Assembly: GCA_030150425.1 (NCBI GenBank)
Contig: JASLFY010000028.1
Coordinates: 1 to 6,330 of the forward strand
Reading direction: 5' to 3'
Source: Yimella sp.
GTDB taxonomy: Bacteria; Actinomycetota; Actinomycetes; Actinomycetales; Dermatophilaceae
DNA length: 6,330 nucleotides
Numbering within the stretch: the first letter of the stretch is position 1; each line of letters starts with the position of its first letter. This document shows positions 1 to 4,537 of this stretch, piece by piece. The notes under the pieces were generated by a model that was not told the origin of the DNA, made no database searches, and saw only the letters and a list, made by a program, of their open reading frames with translations. The translations under genes and the position numbers were made by a program.

Positions 1-205
1 GGGCGGCGCCGTAGCCCAGGACCGTCGATCCGATGATGACGATCCCGCCCATCTGCGGGGTGCCCTTCTTGGTGTGGTGACTGGTCGGGCCGTCGTCGCG
101 CACGAACTGTCCCCAGCCGCGGCGGCGCGCGACCGCGATGAACCAACGGGTTCCGAACAGGGAGAGCAGGACAGCGACGAGGGTTCCGAGGGGAATCAGT
201 CTCAC
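1..205 (-). CDS. mraY: MraY N-terminus (phospho-N-acetylmuramoyl-pentapeptide transferase), partial
   Basis: MraY is an integral membrane enzyme that transfers phospho-MurNAc-pentapeptide from its UDP carrier to undecaprenyl phosphate, making lipid I for peptidoglycan. Only the first 68 residues are inside the window; the gene continues past the left edge. The visible part has a first membrane helix (about residues 5-25). It is followed by the family signature: RDDGP near residues 36-40, SHHTKKGTP near 42-50 and MGG at 52-54. The same block is found in actinobacterial MraY proteins. I chose the GTG at 205-203 because GGAAGGA lies 8 bases upstream and the product then begins MRLI, as MraY proteins usually do. 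An in-frame ATG at 214-212 directly abuts that purine run and so is less likely. The usual upstream neighbour murF is absent; the gene upstream is a DUF2231 gene. Confidence 0.93.
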   Translation of the reverse strand, partial: MRLIPLGTLVAVLLSLFGTRWFIAVARRRGWGQFVRDDGPTSHHTKKGTPQMGGIVIIGSTVLGYGAA

Positions 206-240
206 TGGCCCCATCCTTCCAGGCCGGTCGGTCGGACGTT

Positions 241-260
241 GATGGGGAGATCTCCCCATC
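241..260. repeat. Perfect 20-bp palindrome upstream of mraY
   Basis: The sequence GATGGGGAGATCTCCCCATC is its own reverse complement over all 20 bases, and the symmetry stops at both ends. It sits 36 bases upstream of the mraY GTG and about 85 bases past the DUF2231 stop. It could be an operator for a dimeric regulator in the mraY promoter region. In RNA it could form an 8-bp stem with a GAUC tetraloop, as in a terminator for the DUF2231 transcript. No U-tract follows it, so I slightly favour a DNA-binding site. Its function is inferred. Confidence 0.6.
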
Positions 261-277
261 GGCGCCCCGCCCGGATT

Positions 278-336
278 CGCGCGGGCTGTCGACATTTGCG
301 CGCTCCACAACCCGCGCGGATGTCGGTAACCCGCGC
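278..336. repeat. GC-rich three-arm repeat in the DUF2231–mraY gap
   Basis: AACCCGCGC occurs twice as a direct repeat (309-317 and 328-336, 19 bases start to start). CGCGCGGG at 278-285 is the exact inverse of 311-318, and all but one base of it matches the second copy. The left arm can therefore pair with either right arm. It lies just downstream of the DUF2231 stop, so it may help terminate that transcript. There is no T-run. The gap 206-345 shows no credible gene; it holds this repeat and the palindrome at 241-260. Confidence 0.4.
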
Positions 337-345
337 AGATTCCTC

Positions 346-801
346 TCAGCCCCAGGTGGCGCGCGCCCCCGCGTCGGCCGCCCGGACCAGCACCGCCACG
401 ACGCCGGCCGAGACCAGCACGGTGACCACCGGCACCGCGATGCTCAGCCAACGGGGCGTCAGCGACGACCGCCGGCGCCACCACCAGTTGCCCAGCGCGA
501 CGACGGTCAGCGCGATCGCCCAGGGCAGGATCTGGTCGGCCAGTTCCTCGTGGTGGCGCACCGCGGGCAACGCGGCGAGTCCGCGCTGGGTCGCGAGCGC
601 CTTGCCCGCCGCCGTGGTGACCGGCACCAGAACGGTCGCGAACGCCGACAACACGGTGGGCATGATTCCCAGCCGCGCTCGCGCCGCCGGCCACAGCGCG
701 TGCAGGATGGTGAGCAGGGCCGCCAACGGCAACAGCACGACGACGGCATGGACCAACAGCGGGTGGGCCGGGAGCCCGTTCACTTCGTACGCGGTGTGCA
801 T
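346..801 (-). CDS. DUF2231 family four-helix membrane protein
   Basis: This is a 151-residue membrane protein of the DUF2231 family, whose function is unknown. The N-terminus carries the family block GLPAHPLLVH (about residues 9-18), which leads into the first hydrophobic helix. Three more hydrophobic segments follow at about residues 38-60, 84-102 and 113-137, with an HHEE patch between the second and third. The C-terminus AGARATWG resembles the usual family ending HSGAxATW, but the His-Ser is replaced by Asp-Ala. The ATG at 801-799 puts the GLPAHP block where the family has it; the open frame further upstream is antisense to the sigma gene and unlikely to be coding. No Shine-Dalgarno sequence precedes the ATG. 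A SigL-type promoter on this strand would place the transcription start at about the ATG itself, so the message is probably leaderless. The gene diverges from the sigma gene and is probably in its regulon (inference). Confidence 0.88.
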   Translation of the reverse strand: MHTAYEVNGLPAHPLLVHAVVVLLPLAALLTILHALWPAARARLGIMPTVLSAFATVLVPVTTAAGKALATQRGLAALPAVRHHEELADQILPWAIALTVVALGNWWWRRRSSLTPRWLSIAVPVVTVLVSAGVVAVLVRAADAGARATWG

Positions 802-807
802 GTCGGT

Positions 808-835
808 GACACGGCCTGCAGCCCGATCCGGTTCG
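808..835 (-). promoter_or_regulatory. SigL-type ECF promoter for the DUF2231 gene
   Basis: Read on the minus strand, a -35 CGAACC (835-830) is followed by a 16-base spacer and a -10 CGTGTC (813-808). Both hexamers and the spacer length are identical to the divergent promoter of the sigma gene. As I recall the literature, M. tuberculosis SigL promoters read TGAACC-N16-CGTGTC. A start site 6-7 bases past the -10 falls at 801-802, on the DUF2231 ATG. The hexamers are read directly; activity is inferred. Confidence 0.75.
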
Positions 836-839
836 AACC
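830..839. repeat. Palindrome GGTTCGAACC shared by two divergent -35 elements
   Basis: This 10-base perfect palindrome supplies the CGAACC -35 hexamer in both directions; the two hexamers overlap by the two central bases (CG, 834-835). Two holoenzymes would compete for the overlapping -35 bases, so the two promoters may fire alternately rather than together. Confidence 0.7.
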
Positions 840-861
840 TTTTTCGGACGTCTGTCGTGTC
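834..861 (+). promoter_or_regulatory. SigL-type autoregulatory promoter of the sigL–rslA operon
   Basis: The -35 element CGAACC (834-839), a 16-base spacer and the -10 element CGTGTC (856-861) match the SigL consensus as I know it at all but the first base of the -35. A start at about 867-868 would leave only about 10 bases before the ATG, with GGAGG (868-872) at the extreme 5' end of the message. Positive autoregulation is usual for ECF operons; here it is inferred from the motif and its position. Confidence 0.78.
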
Positions 862-877
862 AGGGGCGGAGGTGGTG

Positions 878-1387
878 ATGGTCACCGACACCGAGGTGCT
901 CGACCAACTGCATCGCGACCACGCGCAGGCGCTGTGGGCGTACGTCGTCCGGCTCACCGGCGACCGGGCGTTCGCCCAGGACGTGGTGCAGGAGACGATG
1001 CTGCGCGCCTGGCGCCAGGGCATCACCGACCGCTCCGACACGAACGCGTCGTCCGCACGGGCGTGGCTGTTCACGGTCGCCCGGCGGTTGGTGATCGACG
1101 AGTCGCGCTCCGCGCACCACCGTCGTGAGGTCGTCGCCGACAGCCTGCCCGAGACGCAGGCGGCCGACCGGGTCGACGCGGTGTTCGACGAGGCGCTCAT
1201 CGTCGACGCGCTGAGCACGCTCAGCTCGGCACACCGCGAGGTGGTGGTGCGGGCGTACTACGGCCGGGCCACCGTCGCCGAGATCGCCGCGGATCTCGGA
1301 GTCCCGCCGGGCACGGTGAAGTCGCGGATGCACTACGGGATGCACGCGCTGCGGTTGGCGCTGCAGGAGAGGGGCGTCACCCGATGA
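878..1387 (+). CDS. sigL: ECF RNA polymerase sigma factor, SigL-like
   Basis: This is a 169-residue group IV (ECF) sigma factor that would direct RNA polymerase to a small stress regulon. Region 2 spans about residues 8-83, with the helix RLTGDRAFAQDVVQET (25-40) and the core/-10 contact block RAWLFTVARRLVIDE (61-75). Region 4 spans about 105-162, with a helix-turn-helix around ATVAEIAADLGVPPGTVKSR for -35 recognition. The C-terminus ALRLALQERGVTR is very close to that of M. tuberculosis SigL as I recall it. The ATG at 878 is preceded by GGAGG with 5-base spacing; two in-frame GTGs (872, 875) overlap that SD and are unlikely starts, and the frame open back to 74 is not coding. Its stop overlaps the start of the anti-sigma gene by ATGA, implying translational coupling. 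The product is certain as an ECF sigma. Orthology to SigL rests on sequence similarity, the partner gene and the promoter motif. Confidence 0.92.
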   Translation: MVTDTEVLDQLHRDHAQALWAYVVRLTGDRAFAQDVVQETMLRAWRQGITDRSDTNASSARAWLFTVARRLVIDESRSAHHRREVVADSLPETQAADRVDAVFDEALIVDALSTLSSAHREVVVRAYYGRATVAEIAADLGVPPGTVKSRMHYGMHALRLALQERGVTR

Positions 1388-2034
1388 ACCACGACGACTT
1401 CGCGCAGTGGGACGCGGCGTACGTGCTCGGCGCGCTGTCCAGCAGCGACCGGGCGGCGTACGAGGACCACCTCGCGACCTGTCCCGAGTGCGCCGTGGCG
1501 GTCCGCGACCTGGCCGGGATCCCCGGGCTGCTGGGCAAGGTGTCGGCGGAGGACCTCGAGGAGCCCGTGCCGCCGCCGGTCGACCTGTTGTCCGGGACCC
1601 GCGCTGCCGCCGGACGCGAGCGCTCGCGGCGCCGCTGGCGTACGGCGTTGGTCGCCGCTGCGGCTGCCGTGGTGCTGGTCGGCGGCGGAATCGCCTGGTC
1701 GCGGCAGCAGAGCGCGCCCGCCGGGGTCACCGTCGCGATGAGCCCGGCCCGGACCAACCCGTTGACCGCGTCGCTACGACTGACCGACAAGGCGTGGGGC
1801 ACGCAGGTCGCGATGACCTGCAGCTACCGCTCCGGTGGTTGGACCGGCCGAGCCGTCTACTCGTTGTACGTGGTCGACGCCGCCGGCCGGGCGACGTCGA
1901 TCTCGACCTGGTCGGCCGGGCCCGGCACCACCTCACGCCTCACCGCTGCGACCGCGGTGCCGCGGGCCGACATCCGTGCGCTGCAGGTGCGTGGACCGGA
2001 CGGGTCGGTGCTGCTGACCGCTGCGCCGCGTTGA
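1384..2034 (+). CDS. rslA: Membrane zinc-finger anti-sigma factor (RslA/RskA type)
   Basis: This 216-residue single-pass anti-sigma factor is predicted to hold the upstream sigma factor inactive at the membrane. The cytoplasmic N-terminus carries the ZAS zinc-binding motif His29-x3-Cys33-x2-Cys36. An acidic, proline-rich linker follows (about 55-66), then a basic stretch at 78-86 and one transmembrane helix at about 87-105. The outer domain (about 106-216) resembles the RskA C-terminal domain, with CSY at 146-148, YSLYVVDAAGRATSISTW at 159-176 and no other cysteine. In M. tuberculosis, RslA binds zinc and releases SigL on oxidation; the three ligands conserved here make redox sensing plausible but unproven. 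Many such proteins are also cut by site-1 and site-2 proteases. The ATG at 1384 lies inside the end of the sigma gene, so translation is coupled. It ends just before a convergent inverted-repeat cluster. Confidence 0.9.
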   Translation: MNHDDFAQWDAAYVLGALSSSDRAAYEDHLATCPECAVAVRDLAGIPGLLGKVSAEDLEEPVPPPVDLLSGTRAAAGRERSRRRWRTALVAAAAAVVLVGGGIAWSRQQSAPAGVTVAMSPARTNPLTASLRLTDKAWGTQVAMTCSYRSGGWTGRAVYSLYVVDAAGRATSISTWSAGPGTTSRLTAATAVPRADIRALQVRGPDGSVLLTAAPR

Positions 2035-2042
2035 TTCTTCGG

Positions 2043-2105
2043 ACGGTGCGCACCTTGTGCGACTGAGCGCACCGTGGACGCTGCGCGCGGTTGCGTACGG
2101 TGCGC
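2043..2105. terminator. Three-arm inverted repeat between convergent genes, probable bidirectional terminator
   Basis: ACGGTGCGC occurs at 2043-2051 and again at 2097-2105. Its exact inverse GCGCACCGT lies between them at 2067-2075. The middle arm can form a 9-bp stem with the left arm (15-base loop) or with the right arm (21-base loop), but not both. The block fills the 100-base gap between the anti-sigma gene and the convergent YHS-like gene, where a bidirectional terminator is expected. No T-run follows either stem, as is common in high-GC actinobacteria. Confidence 0.5.
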
Positions 2106-2134
2106 GCCGCGCCTCCCCGGCCGGCGTCGCCGCC

Positions 2135-2347
2135 TCAGCCCTGCGACTTCACCCAGGCCTTCTCGGCGCGGGCCGCACTGCCCGGGATCAGCTGGAACAG
2201 CACCTTCGGCACCGCGCCGACGAAACCGTACGTGCGGCCGTCCTTGGTCACGGTGTACTTCGGGTTCGCCGCGGGCGCCTTCTGCGCGCCACCGACGGAG
2301 ACGGCAAAGGCGCACTTCCCGTCGAAGGCGAGGGGTTCGTCGTTCAT
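2135..2347 (-). CDS. Small YHS-domain-like protein
   Basis: This 70-residue protein resembles short YHS-domain proteins. It opens with LAFDGKCAFAV (residues 6-16, Cys12 being the only cysteine). NPKYTVTKDGRTYGFVGAVP (28-47) matches the typical YHS pattern of an NPKY-like segment, a GRTY turn and a following Phe. It ends in a basic tail, KAWVKSQG. There is no signal peptide or membrane helix. YHS domains are found in metal-handling and oxygenase-associated proteins, but the role of free-standing ones is largely unknown. With one cysteine and no second metal-binding cysteine, I would not assign metal binding here. The ATG at 2347-2345 has only a weak AGGA about 13 bases upstream, so the start is moderately uncertain. 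The gene converges on the anti-sigma gene and diverges from the ECF42 operon. The family match is by eye. Confidence 0.72.
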   Translation of the reverse strand: MNDEPLAFDGKCAFAVSVGGAQKAPAANPKYTVTKDGRTYGFVGAVPKVLFQLIPGSAARAEKAWVKSQG

Positions 2348-2409
2348 CGCACTGCTCGATCCTGTCGGTGATCCGGTCGTTCCCCAGTATCCGCGTCCGG
2401 CTGGGGTCG

Positions 2410-2448
2410 GCCGGGAAACAGCCGGGAAAGCCGGCCGAAGAAGTTTCC
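2410..2448. repeat. Tandem GCCGGGAAA repeats upstream of the ECF42 promoter
   Basis: GCCGGGAAA occurs at 2410-2418 and 2421-2429, 11 bases start to start (one helical turn), with a partial third copy GCCGGCCGA at 2430-2438. GGAAAC (2414-2419) is also inverted as GTTTCC (2443-2448). The block lies just upstream of the proposed -35 at 2456. It may be a binding site for an additional regulator, for the divergent YHS-like gene or for the ECF42 operon. Function is inferred. The rest of the 2348-2521 gap shows no gene. Confidence 0.4.
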
Positions 2449-2455
2449 GCGCACC

Positions 2456-2482
2456 TGTCGTATCGGCGCCACCCCGTTCGTG
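2456..2482 (+). promoter_or_regulatory. Probable ECF42-type promoter of the YCII–sigma operon
   Basis: TGTCGT (2456-2461) followed by a 17-base spacer and CGTG (2479-2482) resembles the ECF42 promoter pattern I recall from Streptomyces venezuelae work: TGTCGA at -35 and CG followed by A/T and C at -10. Each element here departs from that pattern at one base. Transcription would start near 2489, giving a leader of about 33 bases before the ATG at 2522 and leaving room for the SD at 2507-2514. The motif match was made by eye against a remembered consensus. Confidence 0.5.
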
Positions 2483-2521
2483 GAGTAGGTGACGATGAAC
2501 CCGTACGAGAGGAGCAAGACC

Positions 2522-2923
2522 ATGCCGCAGTACCTGATCGCTTTCAACGACGAGTGGGTGCCGGACCACACCGGCGACGAACTGCGCGCCAAGAGCGCGG
2601 CGTCGCAGAAGGTGTTGGACGAGCTGAAGGAACAGGGCGCGTTCGTGTTCGCCGACGGCGGCATCGACGCGAACACCGCGATCTGCAGCGTCGAACTGAA
2701 GGACGGTGAGCCGGTCTTCAGTGACGGCCCGTTCGCGGAGACCAAGGAACATCTGGGCGGTTTCACGGTGATCAAGGTCGCCGACGACGACGCCGCCCGC
2801 TACTGGGCCGGGCGCATCGCAGCCGCGCTGGACTGGCCGCAGGAGGTCCACCGGTTCCCGTCCGGCGCGGCCGAGGCCATCGATCTGCACGCCACCGACG
2901 GCGCGCAGCGGAAGGGTGAATGA
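2522..2923 (+). CDS. YCII/DGPF-domain protein 1
   Basis: This 133-residue soluble protein has the YCII-related (DGPF) fold. It opens with a beta strand, MPQYLIAF (1-8), then a helix at about 18-38, FVFADG (41-46) and the family signature DGPFAETKEHLGGFTVI (68-84). A helix at about 89-103 follows, and the C-terminal motif WPQEVHRF (105-112) is typical of the family. The biochemical function is unknown. Genes of this type occur next to ECF42 sigma factors and have been reported as their targets. I chose the ATG at 2522 because AGAGGAG lies 7 bases upstream and the strand MPQYL is then N-terminal as in relatives. In-frame GTG 2489 and ATG 2495 sit at the predicted transcription start and are unlikely. 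Its stop is one base from the next gene. Confidence 0.9.
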   Translation: MPQYLIAFNDEWVPDHTGDELRAKSAASQKVLDELKEQGAFVFADGGIDANTAICSVELKDGEPVFSDGPFAETKEHLGGFTVIKVADDDAARYWAGRIAAALDWPQEVHRFPSGAAEAIDLHATDGAQRKGE

Positions 2924-2924
2924 C

Positions 2925-3311
2925 ATGGCTCGTTACATGCTGTCCGTGTTCGGTGCCGCCGAGCGGAACCAGTACGGCGACTACCCGGACAAGGAGGCGA
3001 TGCTGCAGGCGTTCGCCGACACCGGGAAGTTCAACGAGAAGCTCGAGCGCGAGGGCCACTTCGTCTTCGCCGACGGTCTCGCCGAGGCGACCACCGCGAC
3101 GACGGTCGATGGCCAGGGTGACACGCCGGTCTACACGGACGGCCCCTACCTGGAGACCAAGGAGTACCTCGGCGGCTTCTGGGTGATCGAGGCGGCCGAC
3201 CTCGACGAGGCGCTCGCGCTGGCGGCGGAGGGCTCCAAGGCCTGCCGCGGCAAGGTCGAGGTACGGCCGTTCCAGACGGCGGAGTCGTTCGAGGCACTGC
3301 TCGACTCGTGA
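2925..3311 (+). CDS. YCII/DGPF-domain protein 2
   Basis: This 128-residue paralogue of the upstream gene product shares its order of motifs: an MARYMLSVF strand at the N-terminus, FVFADG (46-51), DGPYLETKEYLGGFWVIEA (72-90) and a C-terminal EVRPF. The DGPF core reads DGPY, a common variant. Sequence outside the core differs enough to suggest an old duplication. The ATG at 2925 is preceded by GGAAGGG with 8-base spacing; an in-frame GTG at 2916 overlaps that SD. It follows the first YCII gene by one base. Its stop overlaps the GTG start of the sigma gene by four bases (GTGA), so all three are probably translated from one message. The two proteins may form a heterodimer, since YCII domains commonly dimerise; that is inference. 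Confidence 0.9.
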   Translation: MARYMLSVFGAAERNQYGDYPDKEAMLQAFADTGKFNEKLEREGHFVFADGLAEATTATTVDGQGDTPVYTDGPYLETKEYLGGFWVIEAADLDEALALAAEGSKACRGKVEVRPFQTAESFEALLDS

Positions 3312-4537
3312 CAGACCCGATCGCCGCAGCGATCACCCGGGCCCACCACGACGAGTGGGCGCGGGTGGTCGCCGGGCTCGCCCGCCGGTTCGGCGATCTC
3401 GACCTGGCCGAGGACTGCGCGGCGGAGGCGTACGCGGCGGCGATCGAACGCTGGCCGCGCGACGGAGTGCCACCCAACCCGGGCGGCTGGCTCACCACCA
3501 CCGCGACCCGGCGGGCGATCGACCGGATCCGGCGCGAATCGCGACGCGACGACAAGGAACAGGCGGCACTGCGCATGGTCGACGACTCCCCTGCCGAGCC
3601 GGTCGGCGCGGTCGAGGACGACCGGCTGCGGCTCATCTTCACCTGCTGTCACCCCGCGCTGGCCCCGGAGGCCCGCGTGGCGCTGACCCTGCGACTGATC
3701 GCCGGGCTGACCGTGGCTGAGATCGCGCGCGCCTTCCTGGTGCCGGAAACGACCATGGCGCAACGGATCACGCGCGCGAAGGCGAAGATCAAGGCGGCGC
3801 ACATCCCCTACCGTGTGCCCGCCGAGGCCGACATCGCCGAGCGCCTTGGCGCGGTCCTCGCGGTGGTCTACCTCGTGTTCAACGAGGGCTATCTGGCGGG
3901 CGCGGGCGACGACCCGATCCGTACGGAGTTGACCGACGAGGCGATCCAGCTCGGACGGCTGCTGCGCACCCTGCGCCCGGACGACGGCGAGGTCGCCGGC
4001 CTGCTGGCCCTGATGCTGCTCACCGACGCGCGGCGCGCTGCGCGCGTGTCCCGTACGGGAGAGCTGGTCACCCTCGACGAGCAGGATCGCGGGTCGTGGG
4101 ACCAGACCCTGATCCGCGAGGGCCACAACCTGGTCCGGGAACGGATCGCCACCCTGGTCCCGCCGGGCCGGTTCCAACTGCTGGCCGCGATCAACGCGGT
4201 CCACACGGCCGCGCCCAACCCGCGCGACACCGACTGGGCCCAGATCGTCACGTCGTACGACCGGCTGGCCCGCCTCGACCCGTCCCCCATCGTCCGGCTG
4301 AATAGGGCCGTGGCGATCGCCGAACTCGACGGCCCGCAGGTCGGACTGGCCGAGATCGACCGGCTCGCAACCGAACTGGACGGCTACCACGCTTTCCACG
4401 CCGCCCGTGCCGACCTGCTGCGGCGGGCCGGACGCAGTGCGGACGCCCGGGCCGCGTACGACCGCGCCATCGAGTTGGCCGGTAACCCGGCCGAGCGGGC
4501 GTACCTGGGTCGGCGGCGCGATCAGCTGGTCGGGTGA
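3308..4537 (+). CDS. ECF42-group sigma factor with long C-terminal regulatory extension
   Basis: This 409-residue sigma factor is more than twice the length of a plain ECF sigma. Region 2 spans about 10-80, including the block WLTTTATRRAIDRIRRE at 61-77. FTCCHPAL (111-118) marks the start of the region 4 segment (about 111-165), whose helix-turn-helix includes LTVAEIARAFLVPETTMAQR. The extension (about 170-409) contains FNEGY (191-195) and DEQDRGSWD (257-265), both characteristic of this group (DUF6596). It ends in a TPR-like segment, HAFHAARADLLRRAG...RAAYDRAIELA (about 361-391). ECF42 sigmas lack a cognate anti-sigma, and the extension is reported to be needed for activity; no anti-sigma gene is present here. 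The GTG start overlaps the preceding stop by four bases, so translation is coupled. The 3' end overlaps the convergent DUF1990 gene by 16 bp. The activating signal is unknown. Confidence 0.95.
   Translation: MTDPIAAAITRAHHDEWARVVAGLARRFGDLDLAEDCAAEAYAAAIERWPRDGVPPNPGGWLTTTATRRAIDRIRRESRRDDKEQAALRMVDDSPAEPVGAVEDDRLRLIFTCCHPALAPEARVALTLRLIAGLTVAEIARAFLVPETTMAQRITRAKAKIKAAHIPYRVPAEADIAERLGAVLAVVYLVFNEGYLAGAGDDPIRTELTDEAIQLGRLLRTLRPDDGEVAGLLALMLLTDARRAARVSRTGELVTLDEQDRGSWDQTLIREGHNLVRERIATLVPPGRFQLLAAINAVHTAAPNPRDTDWAQIVTSYDRLARLDPSPIVRLNRAVAIAELDGPQVGLAEIDRLATELDGYHAFHAARADLLRRAGRSADARAAYDRAIELAGNPAERAYLGRRRDQLVG

Noticed and set aside
74..877. Long open frame extending the sigma gene upstream on the plus strand
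   Set aside because: It runs antisense to mraY and DUF2231, has no sigma-like sequence and lacks a ribosome site. The real start at 878 has GGAGG and a matching promoter.
802..1218. Upstream extension of the DUF2231 frame on the minus strand
   Set aside because: It lies antisense to the sigma coding region and adds low-complexity residues unlike the family; the promoter places transcription start at about 801.
3146..4399. 417-residue open frame antisense to the ECF42 sigma gene
   Set aside because: Its composition is Arg/Gly/Asp-rich with no recognisable domain. Such long antisense frames are expected in high-GC codon-biased DNA, and the plus-strand product is a clear sigma factor.
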